The notes: a model not told the origin generated them from the sequence alone. DNA of 22,004 nt from Elysia marginata (GCA_019649035.1 BMAT01014015.1:53803-75806); one strand, 5' to 3'; counted from the first letter of the stretch, positions 1-11,111 are shown. Translations and numbers: made by a program.

Positions 1-3000
1 CCCTACATGTGTTGTAGCATTCTTTATTATAGTGTTAACAGTTACATAATAACGCTCTGTTTTTAGTGCTATCAGCGATAGGTTTTACGGCGGACTACTG
101 AATAAATAAATGACTATGAAAGAATTGAGATGAAGACGAAGCATGCAGCACAAATATCTATGAACGGGTTTTCTTCATACTTTGCACAGGTAAATATAAA
201 GATGTTTAGATAATACCTGTAAAAATGTTATTGGATTACAAGAACTCCTTTCATGATCACGGAAATTCAGTGTCAAAGATCAAACATTAAGGAAGTGTGT
301 CTTCTCAACAACAACAAAAAATACCATCTGGTCGAAAAGTTTATACACCTGGCTCTTCACAATGGCTCTGACCTAAATCTACGCCACAACTTGCGAAACA
401 CCAATCTCCTACGCTTTCCTTCTTGCGGATTGCGCACCACAAAGTGTGGCATGACACGATAGGGAAAAATATTGCGCAGCTTAAGTAAAATGTTCTAAGT
501 CCTCCTTTTAAAACATTCCGCACCAATAGGTAGATTTAGGTCCGAACAATTACTACCCTTAAATGTTCCAGATAAGTTGTAATATTTCGCTATTCAAGGT
601 ATGTGTTATGAATACCGTAAGTTTACCAAAACACCTATTTTTTTACATGTCATCAAACGTGCGAGTTTTTTTTTTTTGGAATACCTATTCTCCTAAATAT
701 TACCATTAACAAAGTTATTGATTCTTTTTTAAAAGAGTAAAAAAAAAGCTGGTATCATTATGTAGGTTTAAACGATGTGCTGCATCGGACAAAGAAAATT
801 AACTTTTTTAGGCTGTGCATTTTACGTAAAATAGAGCGTCTCGCTATCAAGATGTCGGAATCTCCCGAAAGTTAGAGAAAGGCCCTTCTGTCTAATGAAT
901 CAATGGAAGTCTAATTTACTTAAATCTACATTGATCCTTAGCACAAAAGAGTTTTGTTCTAACTTCTGGGGTCGTCAACCATTTTGATAGCGTAACGCAA
1001 CATTTTTTGCAATGTGCACTAAAAATGGCTTCATTTTATACGGTGAATAATTTTGATCTTCTTTAGCGGTACATGGTTACTGTTGAAAAAATGATAGAAA
1101 ATATAAACTCTGCTGAGTAAAAAGAATGCAACATGAAACACCCAGCACAGAAAGAATTCTATATTGCAGAGGTATAAGAGTTGGTTTTTTAAATAACGAT
1201 TTCCAAAAACCACCACAACTACGTAACCTCTTTGGTAAGGAGATTTTAATAGGTATTGATATTCGCAACTCATACGCTATAATATTTGTGATATTATTAA
1301 AATAGTTTCAGGACCACCTCTTTGGGTTATATTGTACTACCAAACTAGGGCAGTATTTGGATGTACTTTACAGTGTATTGATTCGTGTGAAGAACATACT
1401 TCGCGCAATTTTTGACACGTGCAGTCTTTTATCTGGGTCAAGTTGGTACGAAGGATTACAATATATTTCACTATTACTCATAACCAGATAAAAAAAACGC
1501 TAAACCTTCAAAATATGCACACAATTTTATATACTTTTCGGTAGAGCAATAGACAATTAAAGTTTCTCAGTGGATTGTCCAAATGGGTCCTCCATTTGAG
1601 AATTATAAAAAAAAGTAATCGGCCTAGACATAGTGGAAAAGTGAGGAAGGAGTTTCCTACGACAGCAGATCACCTTTCGATCTCTTTGCTGACAGTAAAC
1701 ATCATTATTTCAAAGATCGTAAATCAGATTACGTTTTACCGATCGATCTGTTGCAAAAAAAAAAACTTTTAAAACGTTACAATATACCTTGATAAATCGG
1801 TGGTTTACATAAGTGTTATATTAGGATCTTGCAAAATTTTAAATAAAAATCTCAAGAAGATTAGTGGGTCAAGTTCTCAGCAAACTTTTATAAATATCGA
1901 CTTTTAAAACATAAATTGGTGGTGCAAGATAGCTTTTTTTAAAACAAAGTTCGCCCGAACTCATAGACTGAAATCAACAAACGGCCCGCAGTGTATCATC
2001 GCTATTAGATAATCATTCTTTAAATTTAAGTCTTCGTAGACAGAACAGGAGCAAAATTGTTATGCAAATAGTGACAAATCGATTAAATCATTAATTTCAG
2101 GTTGTAAAAGTGAGCAGAGCCTTTCGTTTCGACCATTTTGTTAAGTATAGGCAAATATATCGCATTTTATTTGTGTGTACAAGAAATTATCTTCATCATC
2201 TGGCAATAGAGCCTCATTCTTTCAAATCCCGCCTTTGCTATCGTCAAATGAAAGGAATGTATGTAATAGCTTGTTGAAAGAGTGAATTACAACTCAAGAA
2301 AACTACCCCGTTGTGGGTATTATCTCAATTCGGGAAATGAAATATTATACAGAACGGTTGGTGCGTCTTCAATATTCACTACGAAATGATGGGTTTTTTT
2401 TTAAAGACAAACAGGTTACCGTGTTTGCGTAAAACACACGCGCATATTTTTCTGCTACTGCTCTTTTCGTAAAGTTTTATCTGTTTAGTCTTATAAGAGG
2501 CACCCATCATTTCATGACCACAAAACAGGCTCACGTATATGGTATTTTCGTTTTGCTCTTGTGATAACAGCTTTGTGTCTGTACTGTCTGCAAAGCTAGG
2601 CCTATAAACATAAAAGATACATGGAAAACAGCGATAAGTTTGAACTGCTTTTGAGGATTTTTTTAGACAACTCTGGAGAACATCGGCTAGTTTTATTGTC
2701 TTCCCGTCTTTCAAGGAAATAAGCACGCTATTTTTTTCATTATTTCGAAACTTTACCCCTTAACATGACGTCCTGTCTACAAAATGTATAGGTTATGTGC
2801 TGCTCCGGGTCTTTAGTATTTGTCTCCTGTCCGTTGCGAATGAATCAGATATAGAAATCTTTAATTTAAGACACGCTTCTTAATAGTAAATTTCGTTCTT
2901 TTGCTGTATGTTTTAAATGTAAAGATGTTCTAATGTCTTCTCAAAAATTTTTCTAGCTTCATGAACTTTTAGACGTTCGGAAGCTCAGAAAATTGCATTG

Positions 3001-3484
3001 TTCAAAATATCGGCGCATTGTGATGTCAAATTCGCGATACCTAATTTTGAGAGTGCCCGCAGATCTTTAGTTTGACCAAAACGTTTTTCGTTAGTGCAAC
3101 GCTTTTAACGTATTGCTGGGTAAAAACTTGGTTTTTTTTTTAGTTCGAAGTTCGTGCATGACCTAACGGCAGCTGTGGTAAGCCGAAACCATACGTGACT
3201 TGTGGCATAAGAGTCTTACGAATGGGGTTTACGTATATTTTCTATGCTTCTAGTGAATCCATTTCAATGGTTAAGAAAAACTGTTAATGGATGTAAACTT
3301 ACGTAAAAACATTTTCTTTTTAGCGTTGGAATTACCCAAAGCCTACTACATGTATTTCCTCATAGGTTTAACTGACTTTTTCATATAATTTAAGACCTCT
3401 CGATACACGACTGACTTAACAAATCGAAATACTGCATTTTTTCAAATCATCAAACTTTAAAAATCTAACCAAAAAATCAACGAT
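1..3484. other. 5' flank with no recognisable gene
   Basis: This is AT-rich DNA with many homopolymer runs of T and A. Open frames here are short (the longest is about 115 codons, at 2379-2726 on the minus strand) and none shows a domain, motif or family resemblance that I recognise. I found no transposon signature. The last few hundred bases must contain the promoter and any 5' UTR of receptor 1, but I see no convincing TATA box, and an upstream non-coding exon cannot be excluded. Confidence 0.5.
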
Positions 3485-4536
3485 ATGGATATAGTGTCGC
3501 TTAGCACCTTAAACAATAACTCTTTCATCGCTGTGAACAAGACGACGGGCCATGGCGGCATCATAGACACTTTCGTAAGCTTTAGCACGTACAAGATATT
3601 GTTGCTGGTCAACGGCTTCGGCTTTACAGTTAGCGTTGCTACGTTCGGCGTCTTCAGCAACACGCTAAATGTCATCGTGTACCTGAAGCTCGGACTAAGG
3701 GAGACGACCAACATCAGTTTTTTCGCCCTGGCTATAGTGGACTTGCTGATATGTGTGTGTTCGGCCGTGTCGATATTGTCCCGTCTGTCTGAAGTATCTC
3801 CCTATGGCAGGAGCGTGATCTACCTAGGTTATCAGGTGGCGGGCCTACTGTTTCCGTGCCTGGGGATGGGGGCCTTTATCACGACCGTCCTGTCGGCGGA
3901 GAGATGTTTGTGTATTGTGATGCCTTTGAAAGTGAGTAATTATAAGAGTAGGTTTGGTGTGTTGTTGACGATGAGTGAGGCAGTTTAATAATAATAATAA
4001 TTATTATTATCATTATTATTATGAAGTTATTTTCTAGCGCCTCTTCCTACATGTAGGCTCGTAGCTCTTTACAATGGTATGTCTACCCAAACATACAATT
4101 CTGACATAATGACAATTTTGTACAAAAAAAAGAAGAAAAACGAAAGGTGCATGTAGAAAAATATAAGAAAAAAAGATATATCTAAGATATGTCAACAGTT
4201 TAACGTTGGCTTTTTCAATAGGAAGAGTGCTATCGAATTTTCAAATAACTGAAATATTTCCATTCGATTTCGAACGTATTGGGTGAAACTCTGGTAAATA
4301 TTTATATGTATATACCAATTAAGGCAGAAATGTAAAAATGGTAATTAGAAGCACAAGGTGTAGCTAACATTAAAGAATATAACAAAACAACACGAACATG
4401 TATTTCTCTGTTTAATGATTTCTCTAAATTTTGTACTATCTAAAATGTCGCGATCAATATAGATAACACAGAAATTTAAACGCACGATAACATATAACTG
4501 ATAGTTTTCCTAGGTTATCGGTTGTTAATTTTTTTA

Positions 4537-4573
<37 letters not shown>

Positions 4574-7018
4574 TATTGAATGTGCATACCACTTATCAAA
4601 TAAAACAATTCAATGTGGTCTATGCGGTTCACAAGTGCTAATAGATACAGTGGTATTCAGGACAACATAAGTACATTAAAGTTTATCTAACATGACAAAT
4701 CAAAAGAAGTTACAGGTTTAAATTGAATACCTAGAAGTGTGCTTGCGGAAAAAGATAGTGTTTTTACTGTTTTTTAAACATTTCTATTAGTCTAACTTCC
4801 CTGATGGTTAAAAGGAGTGAGTTACAGGCAGTTGGTCCAAAGAAGAAAAACGAGCGTTGACCATAAAACCTGTAATTACTTGCAGTTTTGACTAGTTTCG
4901 TGTTATCTGCAGCCGATCTTAATGCTCTATTTGGGTGTGTCTATAGAGTGATTCAGACAGAAACACGGGCGCTTGGCTGTTAAGGCATTTATAACAGGTT
5001 AGGCATATCCTAAACATTATAAGATTACTCAATAAGAAGCCAATGCAAACCGCATAGGATTGGTGTGACTTGTTCTCTCATTTTGCTTTTTGGTATTAAT
5101 CTGGCTACGCTATGTTGAACAACTTGAAGCCTTTGTGTAATATCTTTTAGAAGCCCTAAACGCAGTGAGTTACAATAATCCAGTCTGAAAAATACTAAAG
5201 ATGCTACGAGAGTTGTTGCTACTTTCTGGTCAAGGAAATTTCGGATTGCACTTATTCTTCTAATTTGGAAATGAGCTGCTCTGCAAACATTATCTACATG
5301 TGAGGACATTGGCATGTCGTTATCCAGACAAACGCCTAAGTTTTTATGCGTTTGCTTGTTGGTATGATGATGTTACCGTTGATGTTCAGAGTCGTTGTTG
5401 GTATTGAATGTACATCAAGTATAATGATGATTTCAGTTTTATTATCATTGAGTTTAAGTTTGTTGATCATTTTTTACTCTTTTACACTCTCGATACAGAT
5501 TGATGTTTTTGAGAGGAGCAATGGTAAGTCATTTATCGTGTTAGTGCAATACATTTGCGTGTCATCAGCATGAAGGTGATAAGGCATACCATACAATTTG
5601 GTGATGGATGACAACGGAAACGTATACAGAGTAAAGAGAAGCGGTCCAAGCACCACAGGCCCCTGAGAAACTGCGAAAATAAGACGGACGGTGCCAGTCA
5701 CAAGTGATTGGTTAATTACATCTGCGATAAATGGGTCTTAAGTTTCTAGGCACTGAAACATAAGGGATGTGGGAATTGGATTCAGAGCGCATGTTTTAGT
5801 GGGTGAATTTTTTATGAGCTTTAAAATTTCATCTAAGTACACTAAATTGGATTTGTCAAAACTTGTTTCAGTAAATTTATACATATGATGGTGTGGACAC
5901 AGGCTGGTTATCAAGTTCAAGTTGAACATTAGCAATTTTGTCATTAAAGAATGTCACGAATCGTTCACAAAGGTCTATCTCCGTTCCAGAGGGTAAAAGC
6001 GTTGTTATTCTGCGGCCCAGGAGATGGTCACTAAGAATAAATTTCTTCCTTCCCTGACGTCACAGTTTCGAATTTGCGAAAAAGTACTCCCAATTACAGT
6101 TTTGGATGATTGCCTTTACTCTGTGACGATGAGTCATGAAGATGTGACGATGTATGGCGAGTCTTGTTTTTCTCCAGCGTCGTTCTGCTCTGCGTCGATG
6201 CTGTTTGGCCTCTTGGATGCATAACGAGAACCATGGTGAAACAGGCCGTTGTGAGATAGTTTGAACCTGCAGTGATAGAAGTTTTTTCCCAGATAATGCT
6301 TCTCGTAAACATTTAGAAAATTAATAATCTCGAGTTTAACGAGGAAATGACGTACAAATTTACCAATTGACCTATATTTACAAATAACGCAATTGAAATG
6401 AAAGTCCTAAATTCCTACCACGGCCCTTTTCAAGTTTTATTTGTTTAATCCCATTAGGTGAAGACAATCGCGACGCGGCGGCGGATCGTCAGTTTGATCT
6501 CGTGCCTAGCTGTGTATGAGACCGTGTGTGGAATCCTCATGCTCACAATCATACATCCACCTTACAACAAACCAAACCCGACAAGGATTACTCTCTTGTT
6601 GTACTCTTACTCCATCCCATCCTTTTGCTGCTTTTGCCTGGTCCTGACCTCCACGACCTTTATCATCATCCGCCTCAGAAAGACGCTGGAATGGAGGACT
6701 TCAACCTCCACGCAGTCGACAAAAACTTCGGGCGTTAAGGAAAGGAGGGTTGTTTTGTCTGTTTTATGGATTTGTATCATGTTTATTGTCTGTTTTACGC
6801 CGTTTGTTGCCATGTTTGTGACCACCATGATTTTGCCAAACGTTACTCTGTGGGATCCGTACTACGGATGGCTCGTTCACACCGTTTTCGCTTTCAGTTA
6901 TTTGTTTCAAAGTATGTCTTCGGCTTTAAACATATTCGTATACTACAAGGTGAGTACTAAGTTTAGAGAAGTTTTGAATGGTCTGTTAAGTTGTTTGCAC
7001 ACAAAAGATTCGGGATAA
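3485..7018 (+). CDS. Chemosensory-receptor-like GPCR 1, join(3485..3931,6458..7018), 335 aa
   Basis: This is a seven-transmembrane rhodopsin-like receptor of the gastropod chemosensory receptor family. It should sit in the plasma membrane of sensory cells and signal through a G protein; the ligand is unknown. The extracellular N-terminus (about residues 1-36) has two N-glycosylation sequons, N11-N-S and N18-K-T. TM1 (about 37-66) carries N59 in SNTLN. TM2 (about 75-98) has D86 in ALAIVD. TM3 ends in AERC (E139-R140), replacing DRY. Exon 2 supplies TM4 (about 157-181), TM5 (about 194-222), a basic third loop with RLRKTLEWR, TM6 with CFTPF (P264), and TM7 with NIFVY (307-311) in place of NPxxY, then a short tail. 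The start ATG has G at -3 and +4 and aligns with the paralogue's start. The length is normal for a compact class A receptor. The family call rests on recognition of ERCLCIVMPLK-VKTI, not on a search. No frameshift or internal stop is seen. Confidence 0.92.
3985..4075 (-). mobile_element. Solo 3' end of a non-LTR element with (TTA)n/(TAA)n tail
   Basis: A compound microsatellite of TAA then TTA units (about 3985-4022) adjoins a block that on the minus strand reads GTAAAGAGCTACGAGC, then a GGCGCTAGAAAATA-like stretch, then the trinucleotide tail. This resembles the GTAAAGCGC...GGCGCTATATAAAT-(ATT)n ending common to CR1/L2-type LINEs and the SINEs that use them in invertebrates. No coding sequence remains. 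The assignment rests on this resemblance alone. Confidence 0.45.
4537..4572. repeat. (AAT)12 microsatellite, LINE 3' tail
   Basis: This run has twelve uninterrupted AAT units on the + strand. On the minus strand it forms the trinucleotide 3' tail of the LINE relic that continues to about 6310, which explains its position. Confidence 0.9.
4537..6310 (-). mobile_element. Degenerate 5'-truncated LINE (CR1/L2-like), antisense in the receptor intron
   Basis: Read on the minus strand from high to low coordinates, the fragments follow LINE ORF2 order. The linker after the endonuclease comes first (SPWFSLCIQEAKQ, then RRAERRWRKTRLAIHRHIF, about 6260-6110). Next is an RT N-terminal block with NSPTKTCALNPIPTSLM (about 5825-5765). 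The RT core follows, with VLGPLLFTLYTFPLS and the active-site box as HADDTQMY instead of YADD (about 5650-5550). The thumb and C-terminus come next, with SRLDYCNSL-like FRLDYCNSL and LHWLLIE (about 5315-5025), then a further C-terminal block with GPTACNSLPLTIREV (about 4850-4780). The 3' UTR ends in (TTA)12 at 4537-4572. Several frameshifts and stops make it non-functional. The endonuclease is absent, as expected from 5' truncation. I did not find a target-site duplication. The left edge is firm and the right edge approximate. Confidence 0.85.
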
Positions 7019-7159
7019 TAATACTTCATCAGAGGAACAAAGCAGCTATTCTCTCCGAGATCCTTATATGGAGATGACGATAAAATTATGTCTGAGTCTA
7101 CTGCAATACTAAATGAGGCATTCCCAAAAGTTGGTTCATGAAACATGGACATTGAGGTG

Positions 7160-7165
7160 AATAAA
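7160..7165 (+). promoter_or_regulatory. Candidate polyadenylation signal of receptor 1
   Basis: AATAAA lies about 140 bases after the receptor 1 stop codon (7016-7018) and is the first exact match downstream. This is position and motif only. The region is AT-rich, so a chance match is possible. Confidence 0.4.
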
Positions 7166-7307
7166 ATTAAACTTACCCAAAGCACTTTAAATTGGGTCTA
7201 TGGTATAGAGAAATTATCTATCTTAACTAATGTGAAAGAAAAAAGATAAAAAAAATTTAACCTTGTAAAGGTAAAAACCGTTATAGTTACAGCTCCCTTC
7301 ATATTGA

Positions 7308-8789
7308 GGACATAACGATTCACTCCGATAGAAGTTCATAATTCTAAAAGTATGCATTTTTATGGGATATTTGTGGTAGGAGATTTTAGGCTACCCATTA
7401 TTGAAAAATTGCAACAGTTTTTATGAGTTTCACTCACTTTAATGCCGAGAGATGCTGTGTTTATGGCAACCCAATACTGAAAAGTTTAAAATTTCCATAA
7501 ATATGTTACAGATTTTATTAAAATTTCAATAAAATTAGCTTAAATTCACACTAGACCTTGCAAGTATGAAAGCTTTCAATCAGTTTCATTTTCAACAATG
7601 GGAAAATAATGTCACTCTTCGGACATAACGTTCACTACAAAAGTGTAATTATTAAACGATTGTATTAGAACTAAAAAAAACACAAGCTTTTTGCAGGTTT
7701 ATTTGTGATAGTTTTATGTTTTCAAAGGTTTAGAGGGACAATTTTGATGAAACACGGTACATTTTCCCTTTTTTTCAATAATCTAAACACGTATCATATT
7801 GAGGACAGATCGTTCACTACAAAATTTATACTAAAAGAAAAAAACACCAAGTTCTCTTAAAAAAATCTAGATCTAGATTTAGATCTTTATCATGCACAGC
7901 ATAAGCCTTGAATCTACTCTCTTATAAACATTGTTGATACAATTTTACACACAACTGCTACCTAAAATCTCAGGTTACTTATTTGGACCACAGAGGTCTA
8001 TTAATAGACCTCTGTGATTTGGACATAACACTCACTCCGCAAAGTTCTCTTTAGATCTATATTTTAAAACCTAGATCTAGTTCCAGAAATACACATTTTC
8101 CTATTCTATATACCCTAGGAACAGCTTTTTTGGGATAAATTTACTTCATTTTGTATTAACAGGCCGATATTAATTAAAATTAGCTAATGTAGTCTGGACA
8201 TAACATTCACTAAGCTTACAAAGAAAATTTGTTGTGAATTTCCATTATTCCTATTCCCATGATTTTAGGCAAACTCAGCTTGAAAATTATTACAGTCCAA
8301 GAATCTATAGGACAGGTGGAAGTTTCTATAAAAAAAATTGATGCTGCAGCCATTCTTTCACTGAATGTGGCTTCAACAGTGTTAGGACATAACGCAGTTT
8401 TGCGGACATAACGCCACTCCAAACATTCACTCCGATAGATCTAATCGCTTGCTATGAAAATTCGCTGTGATAAGGCTTATGGGGTCAATATTTTCAAATG
8501 TAAAACCAAATTGTGTACTGAATCAAGCTATTAAGAGGTTTATGATTCTATCAAATATTAAAATACTTATATTTGTTGAGGACATAACACTTCACAACAG
8601 TTGTTGCTTGAATCAAAAACCACCGATTTTCTTGACGAGAGTTACTCTTCTAAAACTGATGAAAGTCCAGTTTCAATCCCAAAAAGTTCCTTTTTTGGAA
8701 CATTGCCTTTGATAATTAAATCAACAATAAAAACTAATATTTTTGTGTGTGTTTGTAGATCTAGCATCTTCACAACAAGCGTTATGTCC
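7308..8789. repeat. Degenerate array of GGACATAAC-centred units, about 170-220 bp spacing
   Basis: Exact GGACATAAC occurs on the + strand at 7308, 7621, 8021, 8196, 8385, 8404 and 8580, and on the minus strand at 8781-8789. A damaged copy (GGACAGATCGTTCACT) lies at 7803. Flanking bases are partly conserved: several copies continue as GTTCACTCCGATAG-like sequence, and several are preceded by ATTGA. Most neighbours lie 174-218 bases apart; one gap is 313 and one pair is 19 apart. This looks like an old tandem repeat of roughly 190 bp, or a repeat-rich transposon interior. No coding potential is seen. A further exact copy stands alone at 17144-17152. Confidence 0.6.
7981..8024. mobile_element. 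28-bp perfect palindrome flanked by 8-bp direct repeats (tiny MITE or empty TIR pair)
   Basis: Positions 7989-8016 form a perfect palindrome with half-site CACAGAGGTCTATT. Directly outside lie identical 8-mers ATTTGGAC at 7981-7988 and 8017-8024. Removing the palindrome and one 8-mer restores an ordinary unit of the surrounding GGACATAAC array, which supports a real insertion. An 8-bp duplication and a CAGAGG-like inverted end are typical of the hAT superfamily. The element itself is little more than two terminal repeats joined. The superfamily is inferred. Confidence 0.5.
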
Positions 8790-9700
8790 GCTAGACCTAA
8801 GCAAATCTAGATGGTGCACTTCTTTGAATGAAAAGATTGACCTACTTTTTCAGTATAAGTCTATCAGACTTCTTGCAATTAAAATTCATCGCTAAAAATT
8901 GTAAGGTTGAATCCGGAAGAAAGTCATTTGAATGGTAAAGTAGGTCACTAAAAGTGTCCACTTTTTAAAGCCTAGAAAACACGTCTTTTTTCTACAAAAC
9001 CAAGAACTGCACAAAGGCGTGTGATACGATACTGATAAAATTATCTATAATATCTCTTTTATCATTTTTCAACATGAAATAAGCTTTTACCATGGGAAAA
9101 AGCTAAATTTAGACCTATCTTTATTGGGTTGAAGAAGACATGGTATAAGCTGGACGAACTTTTGGTCAGCCTCTCATAATTATATGAATGAAAATTCAGG
9201 ACGCGTTTTAATTTTTATCTTGTAGCTAGCTTGTTTATCCAAGCATATTTTTTACTTGAAAACTACTTTCGGGGGTCATCAAAATTGTTTGAGACCACCA
9301 TTTTCCTAAAAATTTCTGGGGTATTTATAGGCAATTAAGTTTTTCCTAAATTTATAAATACTTGAAGTTCAACGATAAATCAGTTTTAATCTATTTATTA
9401 CTTGGCGAGTATGATTATTTCAAGTATTGCATTTAATTGAATCTCAATTTCAGTGAGAATTCTCCAAATGCAGTAATTTACTTGCTTCTGTTTTTTAACA
9501 GAGACAAAAAAAATGATTTTTTTTATATTAGAAATGTTTAGGTGTGTGAAAGAATGTTTAAATAGTACCAACATATTAAATATACTAGCTGTGTACCTGC
9601 TCAATGCCCCTGTCTCTAGCTCACGATCTTTTGTCGAGGACTGTTAGAGTTATATGCTAAGGCAGTTCGTGTGCGGCCTGGCATGGTATCCGATCAGAAT
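8790..9700. other. AT-rich intergenic DNA, nothing recognisable
   Basis: I see no gene-like frame, transposon motif or strong repeat here, apart from a weak 11-nt inverted pair (TGACCTACTTT near 8838 and its complement near 8937). Confidence 0.5.
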
Positions 9701-9757
9701 GGGATGAGAATTACTTACATGTAGTAAGGGGGATGAGAATTACTTACATGTAGTAAG
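9701..9757. repeat. 28-nt exact tandem duplication
   Basis: The 28-base unit beginning GGGATGAGAATTACTTACAT occurs at 9701-9728 and again at 9730-9757, identical, separated by one G. This is a two-copy minisatellite, probably from replication slippage. Confidence 0.9.
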
Positions 9758-9814
9758 TATCACTAAGATTTCGATTAAACATTGTTCCCTATGATTTAGG
9801 CGGGTCAAGATTCA

Positions 9815-10032
9815 AGGCCCTAGATCTAATCTAGGTCTAGAGATTGGACCAGGTGAAGTTACTCTAGGTTTAGGCTACACGATCGCAGTGTTTAGACATA
9901 CCCTGTCTGGAAATTCTAGAAATTCAATCTAGATATAAATGGATATCTAGATCATCTCAAAATGTTATGTGCTCTGCAGTGAAATCTAAGTTACTCTAGA
10001 TATAGGCTACATGGTTGCAGTGTTTAGATCAA
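9815..10032. repeat. Two diverged copies of a 132-bp unit in a TCTAGA-rich tract
   Basis: The stretch at 9856-9896 (AAGTTACTCTAGGTTTAGGC...) recurs at 9988-10028 (AAGTTACTCTAGATATAGGC...) with few differences, giving a period of 132 bases. The tract between and around the copies is rich in CTAGATCT and TCTAGA words, including CTAGATCTAATCTAGGTCTA near 9820. It is non-coding. Confidence 0.7.
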
Positions 10033-11090
10033 CCGTGTATGAAGTGCAGTGTTTATGTTTTGAAGTGAACGGTATCAATCAACTTCAGCCTAGATCTACG
10101 CCACTTTAGAAAATTCAATGGTGTTTTGATTCCCATAAATGCATAAAAATATCTAAAGCGAATACTTAATACAGTAAAACCGTTCGTTTATTTCTATGTA
10201 TCCTTTAACGATTTCGCATAGACATAAATTTTATAGACTGTTTTTCAAAGTTTTTAGTCGGAGTTTTTTGTGGTTTTGGCGTCATCTCTTGGCGAAGTTA
10301 GCAAATATTATGACTTATCCATAATTAAGATGCTTAAAGTGTTTTTGTTCTAAATTTAACTATTGCACAATTTTAACTATCTTGGGTTTTTTTTTCTCGA
10401 AAACCCTTTTCTATATATAGGCCTATATTTTTTTAAGCGATTATTGTAGATTTTAAATAAAAAATGATATTTTTGCTTTGATTATCACAATCGCAATTTT
10501 GTAGGCTTTATTAGTATTCTAAGTAAGTTGACTTAATGTAGTTTCTGAAAAATGAGAAAATATGAACAAAAATATAAGAAATTATTAATACTGTTAATAA
10601 ACAGCCAGCTTCAAAGGCTTAGTAATTATGTTCTACTATGTACAGTTTTGTCTTTAATTAGTTCTATTAATTATCTCTATTAAAGACTACGATATGAACG
10701 TGGAACAAAGAAAAAAGCCTCTGTGTTATTTCATTAATCGTGAATTCTTCTTAATTTCGCGGGACGATGTAAACCAAACCTCAAGTGTTCTCGCTTCTAT
10801 ACTCACTTCCTCAGTCTGAGATATATTTAATACGACCGATTAGGACTGGAAATGTTTGAAAAACTGTAGAATTAAAAAAAAAAAAAGAAAGAAATTTTGA
10901 GGGGAGGTCGAATGTATTGTACTTCCGGTCGCTTTACATCGAAATTTTTAAGTTTTGATATAGGAATACAGGATTGCAGGAGAAATCATCTTGATGAGCC
11001 GGAGGCCCATCGAGGATCTTGACCCCGATCACCACCCATTTGCCAAGGTCAAGCAACTGGCTTGAGAGGGAAATCCATGAAGCATTATTT
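10033..11090. other. AT-rich intergenic DNA, nothing firm
   Basis: This stretch has low-complexity AT sequence and short frames only. Near 11052-11090 the + strand encodes SNWLEREIHEALF, vaguely like the tail of some retroelement proteins, but it is too short to call. Confidence 0.45.
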
Positions 11091-11111
11091 TTGCCCTTCA
11101 TTGGAATTGTC

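Larger units (their letters stand above)
3932..6457 (+). other. Intron of receptor 1 (phase 0, 2526 bp)
   Basis: The donor is AAA|GTGAGT at 3931/3932. The acceptor is CCATTAG|GTGAAG at 6457/6458, preceded by a T-rich tract. The intron falls between complete codons, after MPLK and before VKTI, at the same place as in receptor 2. If it were retained, translation would continue in frame for 18 codons and stop at 3986-3988, giving a protein truncated after TM3. The intron is much longer than that of receptor 2 because it holds two antisense retroelement relics, at 3985-4075 and 4537-6310. I see nothing identifiable at 4076-4536. Confidence 0.9.

Noticed and set aside
2379..2726. 115-codon open frame on the minus strand, longest in the 5' flank
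   Set aside because: No recognisable domain, no homologue in the rest of the window, bounded by homopolymer runs, and no splice context. Its length is plausible by chance in 3.5 kb of sequence.
8838..8947. 11-nt inverted pair TGACCTACTTT / AAAGTAGGTCA
   Set aside because: Arms are short and about 90 bases apart, with no supporting flank. Expected occasionally by chance.
9701..9757. CRISPR-like direct repeats
   Set aside because: Two 28-base copies separated by a single base are a tandem duplication. There are no spacers, and the genome is eukaryotic.
11052..11090. SNWLEREIHEALF peptide on the + strand, like the tail of some retroelement proteins
   Set aside because: Only 13 residues, with no matching sequence before or after it. 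Too little to call an element.
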